Of a stretch of DNA of 23,771 bases, positions 7,664-15,720 are shown in pieces. How positions within the stretch are numbered: the first letter of the stretch is position 1; the number at the start of each line of letters is the position of its first letter. A program made the translations under genes and the position numbers. The stretch spans positions 1-23,771 of the forward strand of contig CASELB010000072.1 of assembly GCA_949288685.1 (NCBI GenBank), read 5' to 3'. Source of the DNA: an uncultured bacterium (lineage in GTDB: Bacteria > Cyanobacteriota > Vampirovibrionia > Gastranaerophilales > Gastranaerophilaceae). The notes beneath the pieces were generated by a model. It ran no database searches. It was not told where the DNA came from and worked only from the letters and a program-made list of their open reading frames with translations.

Positions 7664-10600
7664 TTATTCTACATTATTCTTTTTAAAAAGCCCTTTTATA
7701 CCTTTGATTATATTTTTGCCGGTATCTACCATTTCTTTCACAGCACCCGCTTTTTCTTCATCGCCTGAAAAGAACAGCTTGGAATTTTTTTCAGCCTCTT
7801 CAAGTGCACGCTGTTGTACATAAGAATTTGCACTGTCCATGTCACTTTGAAGAACAAGCCACTTAAATGATTTTATCAGAGAAAGAGGTTTTGCAACATC
7901 CCCCCTTGCGATAACCTGAAACTTGGTCGCATTATAATCTGAATACTCTTCACTAAAATGCGGAATTGCATCCATTTCCTCCTGTGGAATTGTCTCACAG
8001 AATAGCGTATACAGTCCGAGGGTTGCTATACTCATTATTGATGAACCTGTTTCAGTTTGTATCATATTTACGGGGTTTAGCATTGCAATAGGTCCTAACA
8101 TATCAGATATAGTAGATGCCAGTCTGCCTCTAATTCTTAAGTCTGCCAGATTTGCAAGGATATCAAATGTACCCTCAATATTAAGACACATTATCTCACC
8201 CAGTGATGTAATCGGTTCTATTACGGCAACACCGTTTTCTAATGTTATATGCCCTTTAAGTTCATCAAACTTTGAAGTATTTACTGAAAGCAGGTCATTA
8301 ATAATACTGCCGATTGCAGACTGGAAGAATTCAGATTCTCTGATATTCGGTGCAAGAATAAGATTTTCCAAACGTCCGAACGGTCCGAGCTGTCCGTCAA
8401 CAACTGTAAAATCAACGGTACCGTTTAATGACTTCATCTGCTCTTCATAAGTAGTTCCTTTCAAACTTACTTTTGCATCAAATGCAGCCGTACCGGTCAA
8501 TGTGTCTTTCATATTTGCAAGCCCGAGAAGAGATTTTTCCACATTAAATCCAGTTCCGTTCACATCAACTCGCAGCAAAGTATTAATAAGGTTCATAGAT
8601 GCACTGCCTCTGACAACTCCTTCAAAAGCGTGTGCAATTATATCCGTAACATATACAACATTGTTTTTCATTAACAAATCACATGTTATATTACTTGCAT
8701 CAATGCCTCCGGTTTTCGCACGTTTAATATTGACTTTTCCGTTCCGCAGCTCAACCGGAATATCTGCAGCCGCGGCATTTGATGTTCCTGCTGCCACTCC
8801 GGATTGAGGAACCAACTTCATTGCAGCTTCCGAAACCTTTATTACTTTATCCAAATCTATATAATCAGAATTAAAGTTCAATGCCGTTAAAATTATATTT
8901 GCTGCAGGTAAAAGGCTTATATTTGTATTTAACTGCATAACAGAGCCGTTAAGATTTAAATCAGAAATACGGGTTTCTAAAGTATCTCCTTTGAAATCTA
9001 GAAGTACACTTTTAACCGAAGTATAAATAGTAGGCAGGTTAATATCTTTAATTGTAAATGTACCTTTATACCTCGGAGACTCGAGAGCACCATAAGTAAA
9101 CAAGTGTCCGCCAAATACAAAACTAGAATTATCAAAGCCCTGAATTGTACCGTTTAAATCTCCATGTGTTTTTATTTTTAACAGGTTAATATGCGGAGCA
9201 GAGTTCAATCCGGTAATTGTACCTGAAACTCCGATAAGTTCATTATAGTTGGTTATTATTTTATCAGGATTTTTTTCATCCGGAACCTGTGTTTTTAAAT
9301 AAAGTCCTGAATCCTGAATTTTTATACGATCCCCCTTAAAATCAATTGTTGATTTAATTGTTGAATTTTTACCGGCAAGGAGGTTGAAATGGACCGGTGT
9401 AAGGTAATTATTTCTATCCGCATCAATCGTAATGTCCAGAGTTTGTTTCTTTTTATCGCCTTTAACTTCTGCAAAAAGCGGTATAATCCCTTTAGCATCA
9501 ATAAACGGAGCAGCCATACTTCCGCCCAGTTGTTTAATTCCTGCGGCATTAAGTTTGCCATCCGTAACTATATCAAAATCAGGATTGGAATTATAATTTG
9601 CAATTTTACCTGATAATGTTACCGATGAAGTATTATTTATATTAAGAATTAAAGGCTCGATTACTATATCTTTTTTATCAATATTAACAACGGCACTATC
9701 ACACTTAATAACTGATGTTGACTGCGGAATTGTTACTTTAAAACCGCTGTTATTGATTTTTCCCGTAATATTTTTCAAATCGCTTGTAAATTTGCCCTCA
9801 AACAAATTATTTACGATTTTAACACCGCTTGATTTTTCATACATAGAAAAATCTTTAAGCCCTACATTAATATTGCGTACTGCTTTTTTAAGTTCACCTT
9901 TAAGATTTACATCTGCAAAAATATCTCCTGATGTTATATCAAAAGCTCTTTTCAATTCAGCAGGTGCAAATGATTTAAACAAAGGAGAAAGCGGTAATTT
10001 TTCCAGATAAATATTTATATCCGCAACAGATTTTTCATCAATCGAGCCGTTAATTTTTATATCCGTCCCGTTAATTGTTGCACCGGTATCCTTGATTTGC
10101 AGAACGTTATTACTTAAATCAACCAGCGAATTAAAGTTCATAAAGTTTAAATTGTATTTTTTATTTACGATACCTGCATCTTTAATTGTAATATTTCCTG
10201 TTGATTTTAAAGTTTTAAAGTTTGTTCTGAACTGTGTATCCGCAAGCACGTAACCATAACCGGCAAAAAGATTAAGGTCATTATTAATTCTTAATGTATC
10301 CAAAATTGCTTTGGTAAGAATTATCACGTCATTAAAATAAATCTTATCACTTTTAATTTTCAAATCAGCAAATTTACTTTTCCCGTAGTTTACAAGCCCT
10401 TGAATATTAATTCCCTGATTTTCTTTTATAACAAGATTGGTATCAATATCTGCCTTTGTTCCGCGCGTATTAAGATGCAAATATGAAGGGGGGAGATTTA
10501 CACCGGATAGTGACAATGTCAAATTATCAAGATTTAACATCCCGTAAGTAAGAATTGTATTCTTGTGCTGACGGACTTTCATATCCAGAACTATATTACC

Positions 10601-11395
10601 TTTGGGGTCATAGTCTCTGTATACAAGAACCGGATTTACAAACGGAATATCAATAATCTCCTGGGGATCATCCTCTTTATCAAGTTTTGATGCTTTAGGA
10701 ATAAAGCAATCCAGATTAATATTTGCAGTAATATTTGTATTTTTATCACTTAGCAATTGCGCATTTGTTTTAACTTTGAATTTTTTACCGTTATATCCCA
10801 AAACAAGATTTTCGCCCTGTAAAGTTAAAGAATGAGCCGTTTTTAAGTCATTGATTTTAGCCGAATAATTATGAATTTTCACCGCAGGAACATTAATCCT
10901 TATAGGAATTGGCATTTTAGCAGCCTGAGTTTCAGCCTGCGCATCCGCCTCAAGCAGTTTTTGTTCAATGGTATCATCACCATCATTGAGGATAGATTCA
11001 ATAAGTGTAACTATTTTAAACTGTTTACCGTTTTGGATTTCAAGATTAATAACAGGTGATTCTATTTCCGCACAGGAAACTTTTACACAGAGGATAAGTA
11101 AGTGAGGAATGGAAATTCTGGTTTTAATCTTATCTGCGCTGGCAAGAACAGAGCCGTCAGGAAGTTTTACAGACAAATCTTCCGCTTGAATACCTATCGC
11201 AAGCAGCGGAGTTGTAATTATTTTTGCATTTTCAAAATTAACATCCAACTTTGAATACTCCTGCGCAAGTTGCTGGAGTTTAGGCTTGTATTGATTTAAA
11301 TCTACAGCCCGCGGTAAAACAAAAATAAATGCAAGATACAAAAATAGAACGACCGCGCCTGCAACAATTCCAAGCCACTTAAAAAATGTTTTCAT
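7664..11395 (-). CDS. AsmA-like envelope protein
   Basis: The product is about 1243 aa with an N-terminal membrane anchor (residues 7-28), followed by PRAVDLNQYKPKLQ. The opening layout (anchor, VDLNQYK, then LLAIGIQAEDLSVKLPDG) is typical of the AsmA family. The middle is a long run of beta strands with many 'I-N-G-x-I' and 'L-x-G-x-I' turns, fitting the extended beta groove of AsmA/TamB-type proteins. The AsmA C-terminal region is seen at about 1000-1150 (LNGTVDFTVVDGQLGPFGRLENLI and the following segment). Relatives are anchored in the inner membrane, span the periplasm and are proposed to move phospholipids between membranes. I choose ATG 11395 over GTG 11404, since AGGTG sits better before the ATG. 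It is the first gene of an operon with a secreted TPR protein and a lipoprotein. Confidence 0.87.
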   Translation of the reverse strand: MKTFFKWLGIVAGAVVLFLYLAFIFVLPRAVDLNQYKPKLQQLAQEYSKLDVNFENAKIITTPLLAIGIQAEDLSVKLPDGSVLASADKIKTRISIPHLLILCVKVSCAEIESPVINLEIQNGKQFKIVTLIESILNDGDDTIEQKLLEADAQAETQAAKMPIPIRINVPAVKIHNYSAKINDLKTAHSLTLQGENLVLGYNGKKFKVKTNAQLLSDKNTNITANINLDCFIPKASKLDKEDDPQEIIDIPFVNPVLVYRDYDPKGNIVLDMKVRQHKNTILTYGMLNLDNLTLSLSGVNLPPSYLHLNTRGTKADIDTNLVIKENQGINIQGLVNYGKSKFADLKIKSDKIYFNDVIILTKAILDTLRINNDLNLFAGYGYVLADTQFRTNFKTLKSTGNITIKDAGIVNKKYNLNFMNFNSLVDLSNNVLQIKDTGATINGTDIKINGSIDEKSVADINIYLEKLPLSPLFKSFAPAELKRAFDITSGDIFADVNLKGELKKAVRNINVGLKDFSMYEKSSGVKIVNNLFEGKFTSDLKNITGKINNSGFKVTIPQSTSVIKCDSAVVNIDKKDIVIEPLILNINNTSSVTLSGKIANYNSNPDFDIVTDGKLNAAGIKQLGGSMAAPFIDAKGIIPLFAEVKGDKKKQTLDITIDADRNNYLTPVHFNLLAGKNSTIKSTIDFKGDRIKIQDSGLYLKTQVPDEKNPDKIITNYNELIGVSGTITGLNSAPHINLLKIKTHGDLNGTIQGFDNSSFVFGGHLFTYGALESPRYKGTFTIKDINLPTIYTSVKSVLLDFKGDTLETRISDLNLNGSVMQLNTNISLLPAANIILTALNFNSDYIDLDKVIKVSEAAMKLVPQSGVAAGTSNAAAADIPVELRNGKVNIKRAKTGGIDASNITCDLLMKNNVVYVTDIIAHAFEGVVRGSASMNLINTLLRVDVNGTGFNVEKSLLGLANMKDTLTGTAAFDAKVSLKGTTYEEQMKSLNGTVDFTVVDGQLGPFGRLENLILAPNIRESEFFQSAIGSIINDLLSVNTSKFDELKGHITLENGVAVIEPITSLGEIMCLNIEGTFDILANLADLRIRGRLASTISDMLGPIAMLNPVNMIQTETGSSIMSIATLGLYTLFCETIPQEEMDAIPHFSEEYSDYNATKFQVIARGDVAKPLSLIKSFKWLVLQSDMDSANSYVQQRALEEAEKNSKLFFSGDEEKAGAVKEMVDTGKNIIKGIKGLFKKNNVE

Positions 11396-11490
11396 ATTTT
11401 TCACCTATCCTCTATCTATATAAAGGATGGTAGCATAAAAAAAACTTATCGGCAAGCCATAAAATTTAATAAATACACAGTTTCCCGCAC

Positions 11491-12042
11491 CTATATTTCA
11501 AGATAAAGCGCCTTATTCAGTATCCGGTCATTTCTAAAATAACTCTCATAAAAAATTGCTTTTTTAATCCTTTCATACCAATCATCATACGTATCTCTGT
11601 ACTCAGAAATATTTTTGTTTATATAATGAATAGTAATAATCCCCTTGTGCCCTTTTGCCGCCCGCAAAATTTCACACTGCGGAACAAGATTTTTATAGTA
11701 ATTTGTACATCTTACAGCAATTGCATCATTTGATGTGTTCTTAACAAATGTATATCTTGATGTCGGATTTTGCTTCTGGTTTAATTCCATTACCGAACCA
11801 ATTAAGGTACGTGCTGTATTTATATAATTGTTGTAAGAGTGAATGATTACTGTTTTAGACCATTGTTTTGAAGTATCACCTTTTACAACATACTGTGCAA
11901 TACCCTCATTATAAGTTTGTTTGTAATATACAGCTTCCCATAATTCACCGTCAGGATATTTTATTATTACGGTTTCATACGCAAAAGCGCATACAAAACT
12001 CTGGAAAATCAGTATCAGACTAAACAAAAGGGCTTTTTTCAT
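11491..12042 (-). CDS. Exported protein of unknown function
   Basis: The product is 183 aa with a clear signal peptide (hydrophobic to about residue 20, cleavage after AFA). The mature region is about 160 residues of mixed alpha/beta character. It contains YPDGELWEAVYY, an ISEYRDTYDDWYERIKKAIFYESY helix and many tyrosines. I recognise no family. The start ATG lies inside the 3' end of the Nif3-type gene (23 bp overlap), with a GGAAGGGG sequence about 10 nt upstream. It is therefore co-transcribed with coaBC and the Nif3-type gene, although a secreted product has no obvious link to coenzyme A synthesis. No clear hairpin terminator follows, only a run of eight T (minus strand, 11437-11444). Confidence 0.75.
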   Translation of the reverse strand: MKKALLFSLILIFQSFVCAFAYETVIIKYPDGELWEAVYYKQTYNEGIAQYVVKGDTSKQWSKTVIIHSYNNYINTARTLIGSVMELNQKQNPTSRYTFVKNTSNDAIAVRCTNYYKNLVPQCEILRAAKGHKGIITIHYINKNISEYRDTYDDWYERIKKAIFYESYFRNDRILNKALYLEI

Positions 12043-12688
12043 CCGCTAAAACCCCTTCCACACCGGTTATTTCCCTAAATTTTTCCCTTATAAAAATTTC
12101 ACTTTCAAAATGCCCGATATCAAATATTAATTTTTCTGCTTCACATACGGTATGATACTTTAAATCTCCAGTAATAAAACAATCAGCAGATGTTTGATTA
12201 ATAAATTCGCTGCCTGAACCGGCACAAAATGCAATTGACCGGACTTCTTTAATATTATTGTTATTTACATATCGGTGTTTTGGAGAAATTATACGCAGCT
12301 TTTCTGCTAATTGATTTACGTTTAACGGGTTTTGCAACATTACCACCCTCACAAATTCATTTTCCGAATAAGCCGCACGCCATCCCAGCTTTTCAATTAA
12401 AGTATCGGTTGTACCACCCGAGGCTTTATCCATATTAGTATGCGCACAATACATTTGAATATCACGATATTTAACCGGAACAGAAAACAACGGATGATGC
12501 GAAATAATTAAATCACACATTAATTTTTTTGCCTGATTATAAACATTATCAGTAATTGTTAATGCGTACATCACATTCCTGATGTCATTTTCGGAATTTT
12601 CAACCAGCCAGCCGCTGCAATCCCACGATTCCTGTGTTTCAGGCGGAGCAAAGGCTTCCAGTTTCGATATTATTTCTTTCTTGTTCAA
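12020..12688 (-). CDS. Nif3-like dinuclear metal center protein
   Basis: This 222-aa protein belongs to the Nif3/YbgI (formerly 'GTP cyclohydrolase I type 2') family. Family metal ligands are visible: HHPLF with His64-His65, CAHTNMD with His83 and Asp87, and a C-terminal IGHFESE with His193 and Glu195/Glu197. TGDLKYHT at about 173-180 is the other family signature. The precise reaction is not established for the family. It is the short form without the inserted middle domain. I place the start at TTG 12688, because GGAG lies 7 nt upstream. A longer TTG-initiated frame from 12718 lacks such a site. The 5' end overlaps coaBC by about 50 bp and the 3' end overlaps the next gene by 23 bp, a tight operon. 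Confidence 0.9.
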   Translation of the reverse strand: MNKKEIISKLEAFAPPETQESWDCSGWLVENSENDIRNVMYALTITDNVYNQAKKLMCDLIISHHPLFSVPVKYRDIQMYCAHTNMDKASGGTTDTLIEKLGWRAAYSENEFVRVVMLQNPLNVNQLAEKLRIISPKHRYVNNNNIKEVRSIAFCAGSGSEFINQTSADCFITGDLKYHTVCEAEKLIFDIGHFESEIFIREKFREITGVEGVLADEKSPFV

Positions 12689-13868
12689 ATATATTCTCCA
12701 GAATGATTTTAGCAACAATGTGCTTGGTATTTTTTTCTACAAATTTTGTATTTAAATCTTTGTCTATAATATAAACTTCGTTATAATCACTGGCAAACCC
12801 AGACTCTTTTTTAGAAATATCATTTGCTATAATAAAATCACACCCTTTAGATTTTATTTTTTGCTTTGCATTTTCAATTAAATTTTCGCTCTCTGCCGCA
12901 AACCCGACAATCACAGGTTTCATGCCAGAACGTTCCGCGCAAATAGTTTTCAAAATATCAGGATTTTTAACAAGTTCTATACTCCAACTGTCACGGTTGT
13001 CTGTTTTCTTAACCTTTTGTTCCGAGTAATTTTTTACTTTCCAGTCAGCAACCGCCGCTGCCATTATAATACAATCTTGAGTTTCAAGCCTTTTTTCAAC
13101 TTCTGCAAGCATTTCATCAGCAGATTTTGCAACTATATTACTAAAATCACCCTCTGCTTTAAAAGTTGAAACGAGCGTAACGTTTGCGCCCATTTGTGCT
13201 GCAGCGCTTGCAAGTGCCAGCCCCATTTTGCCGGAAGAAAAATTTGAAATATATCTGACCGGATCAATTTTTTCAACAGTTCCGCCCGCCGTAATCAAAA
13301 TATTTTTACCCTCAAGTTTTTTCAGAGAGTTAAGGAGTTCTGCCGTTTTTAAATAAATACTGTTCAAATCGGCAAGCCTGCCGGTTCCGGTTGCACCGCA
13401 AGCCAGAAATCCGATTTCGGGATTTACAAAATTATACCCGAGATTAGCAAGTTTAGTTATATTTTCCTGCGTCACAGGATTATTATACATATTACAATTC
13501 ATCGCCGGTGCAATAATAAAAGGCTTATTCCAGGCAGCGGCAAGAGATGTTAACAGATTATCACAGATACCGTTTGCAATTTTTGCAATAGTATTTGCTG
13601 TTGCAGGCGCGATTACAAATACATCGCCCCAATCGGTTAATGATATATGTTCAGGAGTATAATCCGTTGTATCAAAATTATTAATATACACTTTATTGTT
13701 TGTAAGTGTCTGAATGGTAAGCGGAGTGACAAACTCTAAAGCATTTTTTGTCAAAACGGCTTTCACCTCCGCCCCCGCACGCTTATACATCCGTATAAGT
13801 TCAAGGGTTTTATACGCCGCAATGCCACCCGTTATTCCAATTAATATTTTTTTACCTTCTAAATTCAT
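12639..13868 (-). CDS. coaBC: Bifunctional phosphopantothenoylcysteine synthetase/decarboxylase
   Basis: This enzyme makes 4'-phosphopantetheine for coenzyme A: CoaB joins phosphopantothenate to cysteine, and CoaC decarboxylates the product using FMN. The 409-aa protein has both halves. In the CoaC domain (1-180) are ITGGIAAYK, the catalytic HISLTDWGD (His74), PAMNCNMY (121-128) and ACGATGTGRL with Cys157. In the CoaB domain (about 185-405) are ILITAGGT, RYISNFSSGKMG and AAAVADW-KV, with a KVKK lysine cluster. All expected active-site residues are present. The start is ATG 13868 or GTG 13877; AAAGGTG lies just before both. A consensus-like promoter precedes it. The 3' end overlaps the Nif3-type gene in another frame. 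Confidence 0.96.
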   Translation of the reverse strand: MNLEGKKILIGITGGIAAYKTLELIRMYKRAGAEVKAVLTKNALEFVTPLTIQTLTNNKVYINNFDTTDYTPEHISLTDWGDVFVIAPATANTIAKIANGICDNLLTSLAAAWNKPFIIAPAMNCNMYNNPVTQENITKLANLGYNFVNPEIGFLACGATGTGRLADLNSIYLKTAELLNSLKKLEGKNILITAGGTVEKIDPVRYISNFSSGKMGLALASAAAQMGANVTLVSTFKAEGDFSNIVAKSADEMLAEVEKRLETQDCIIMAAAVADWKVKNYSEQKVKKTDNRDSWSIELVKNPDILKTICAERSGMKPVIVGFAAESENLIENAKQKIKSKGCDFIIANDISKKESGFASDYNEVYIIDKDLNTKFVEKNTKHIVAKIILENIFEQERNNIETGSLCSA

Positions 13869-13892
13869 CCGAGACACATCACCTTTGCGCTT

Positions 13893-13921
13893 ATTATAAC
13901 ATGTTAAAACTCTTTATACAA
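13893..13921 (-). promoter_or_regulatory. Promoter of the coaBC operon
   Basis: On the minus strand TTGTAT (13916-13921) and a perfect TATAAT (13893-13898) are separated by 17 bp. Transcription should begin near 13886, leaving a leader of about 18 nt before the ATG at 13868. Confidence 0.75.
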
Positions 13922-13973
13922 TTGCCACAATCAGGGGTTTATATCGCAATTTACACTGAAAAAGACTAAATTT

Positions 13974-14038
13974 GTCACACTGAACTTGTTTCAGAGTCAT
14001 ACCAATGGAAAGATTCCGAAACAAGTTCGGAATAACAT
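13974..14038. repeat. Dispersed intergenic repeat with palindromic ends
   Basis: The element runs from GTCACACTGAACTTGTTTCAGAGTC to GATTCCGAAACAAGTTCGGAATAACAT. The two ends are near-complements of one another (CTGAACTTGTTTCAG against CCGAAACAAGTTCGG), so the RNA would fold into a long imperfect hairpin. The same pattern recurs at 23113-23410. Apart from this repeat and the coaBC promoter, the 323-bp gap 13869-14191 shows only an AGGA ribosome binding site near 14179. Confidence 0.7.
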
Positions 14039-14191
14039 TACAGCTATATTTCGAGCATATTTGGTGTAAAATTGTATATAAGCCCCCAAAATCAATAGTA
14101 TAGTTCAAGATACCCGTTCCGGTTCTATCTTAAGATTAATAATTCTTAATAAATTGTTTTTAATACACTTATTATGTAGGATACTAAAAAT

Positions 14192-15700
14192 ATGAAAGTC
14201 ATTTCCATTAATCCGTATACAACAACCCGGAATAGAAATACAGAATTTGTTTCTTTTAAAGCAATGAAGCCTTCAATGTTTGGAGGGTTAAATTACGCAT
14301 GTGTCAGAAAATTCAAAGCACCGGTTGAAAAATTTAACACAGTTCCCGATTTTCAAAACTGGGCACAAGAAAAACTGCATACACTTCTTGAAAGAGACTG
14401 GAGAGGGAGAACAGACGCCACACTGATACAGCGTGAGGCTATAATTAAAGAGTGGAATCAGTACTTAAGCCAAAATAAAAATGTTACTCCTGCAATATCC
14501 CTGATTATTTTAACTTCAATATTAAAAGAACTAAAATCCAATAATGACACTATCCCGCCTACACTAAACAAAAAAGCGCTTGATAATTCTATTACGGATT
14601 TAAATACTATTCTTGAAGATGATAAAGATTCTTTATTTGATTTTAGCAAAATATATCAAAAAAATATCAATAAATTATATTATTCATCTCACTCAGAATA
14701 CACTAAACCTCTATGGGTTGTTATACCTTCACTTGCACACGATAAGGAAAACTTTAGTTCAAATATTGAAAAACTTAAGTACTTATCAGCCGAATCCTGG
14801 TGCACAAAGTCACTTAATGCCGAAAGCTATCTTGCTAAAGGCGACTTCCATATTTACATTGAACAAGGTAAGCCCAAATTATGTTTAAGGTTCAACAAAG
14901 ACACACTCATTGAAATTCAAAACCAGAAAAATAACAACCTTATTTCGCTCAAATTTTTAGATATACTAAACAATTATATCAACATTATGAAATTTAAACT
15001 CTCAAACTCTATAAGTGAGAGGATTAAAGAGGCTAAAAAGAAAAGAGAATTAGTAAAAAATATTCAAAATGCAATGGGGCTAAACGAAATAAATAAGGAG
15101 AGACCGTTCATTATAACAAATTATCTCGGTTTTGAGCCTAAAATAAAACATGACGGCACACTTAGCCTGGGTAAGTATGAAAAGCCCGAAAAAATACCTG
15201 AAAATATTAGTATAGAAGATTTAGGGATTGATGAAAACAAACTTTTTGAAAACATCTCTGAAATTCGTACTTTTGCAAAATTTTCCGAAACAGGAGTTAC
15301 AAACCTTGGCAAGTTAAAAAGAATAGGAGATTACGCTGATTTTGAAGAGTCAGTAGTTATGTCACTCGGCGAGCTTGAAGAAATAGGCGGATACGCCAAT
15401 TTTGCAAACTCAATAGTAAACTCTACGGGGAAACTAAAAAGAATAGGCAAATGGGCAGATTTTGAAAACTCTATTCTGGAAGTATTAAAAAATATAGAAT
15501 ATATAGGCGGAAATGCATATTTTAACAATTCCCGCATACAAACACTCGGGGCATTAAAGTATATTGGCGGGAGCGCCGATTTCTCCGATTCGGAAGTTTT
15601 ATCAACAGGACAGCTTGAATTTGTCGGAAAGCATATTATAATTAATCATTCAAAACTTACCGCCGAAGACATAAAAAATATAAATAAACCGCGAAATTAA
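14192..15700 (+). CDS. Protein of unknown function with six 20-residue solenoid repeats
   Basis: The product is 502 aa, with no signal peptide or transmembrane segment. Three parts are visible. Residues 1-30 hold a Thr/Asn-rich start with a VSFKA segment. A mostly helical region follows; at 202-250 it contains WCTKSLNAESYL, then KGDFHIYIEQGKPKLCLRF and EIQNQKNNN, which looks like a compact conserved domain. Residues 371-490 are six repeats of exactly 20 residues with the pattern x-L-G-x-L-x-x-I-G-x-x-A-x-F-x-x-S-x-V-x. A degenerate seventh lies at 351-370. The repeats resemble the leucine-rich solenoids ('L-x-x-I-G-G') seen in phage and host-associated bacterial proteins. AGGA about 10 nt before the ATG is a modest ribosome binding site. 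The gene stands alone. Function unknown; binding of a partner through the solenoid is inference. Confidence 0.82.
   Translation: MKVISINPYTTTRNRNTEFVSFKAMKPSMFGGLNYACVRKFKAPVEKFNTVPDFQNWAQEKLHTLLERDWRGRTDATLIQREAIIKEWNQYLSQNKNVTPAISLIILTSILKELKSNNDTIPPTLNKKALDNSITDLNTILEDDKDSLFDFSKIYQKNINKLYYSSHSEYTKPLWVVIPSLAHDKENFSSNIEKLKYLSAESWCTKSLNAESYLAKGDFHIYIEQGKPKLCLRFNKDTLIEIQNQKNNNLISLKFLDILNNYINIMKFKLSNSISERIKEAKKKRELVKNIQNAMGLNEINKERPFIITNYLGFEPKIKHDGTLSLGKYEKPEKIPENISIEDLGIDENKLFENISEIRTFAKFSETGVTNLGKLKRIGDYADFEESVVMSLGELEEIGGYANFANSIVNSTGKLKRIGKWADFENSILEVLKNIEYIGGNAYFNNSRIQTLGALKYIGGSADFSDSEVLSTGQLEFVGKHIIINHSKLTAEDIKNINKPRN
15242..15661 (+). repeat. 60-bp in-frame repeats encoding a 20-residue solenoid
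   Basis: Six in-frame 60-bp units start at 15302, 15362, 15422, 15482, 15542 and 15602, preceded by a degenerate unit from 15242. The protein pattern is well conserved (L-G, I-G, A-x-F and S), but the DNA units differ strongly. This indicates old duplications kept by selection, not recent slippage. Confidence 0.85.
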
Positions 15701-15715
15701 ATACTTCCGCGGTTT
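15686..15715. terminator. Bidirectional terminator between the solenoid-repeat gene and dnaJ
   Basis: AAACCGCG (15686-15693) pairs perfectly with CGCGGTTT (15708-15715). On the plus strand the stem straddles the stop codon at 15698-15700 and is followed by AACAATTATTTTT. On the minus strand it lies 5 nt after the dnaJ stop and is followed by ATTTATATTTTTTAT. It serves the two convergent genes. Confidence 0.7.
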
Positions 15716-15720
15716 AACAA

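Noticed and set aside
8502..8807. 101-aa plus-strand frame inside the AsmA-like gene
   Set aside because: Antisense shadow of a well-supported 1243-aa gene with no ribosome binding site.
11437..11458. Possible terminator with an eight-T run after the exported-protein gene (minus strand)
   Set aside because: Only GGC-TT-GCC could pair next to it, with a loop too short to form; no usable stem.
13914..14108. 64-aa minus-strand frame
   Set aside because: Its central part (VIPNLFRNL...LKQVQ) is the translation of a dispersed intergenic palindromic repeat; it has no ribosome binding site or protein-like flanks.
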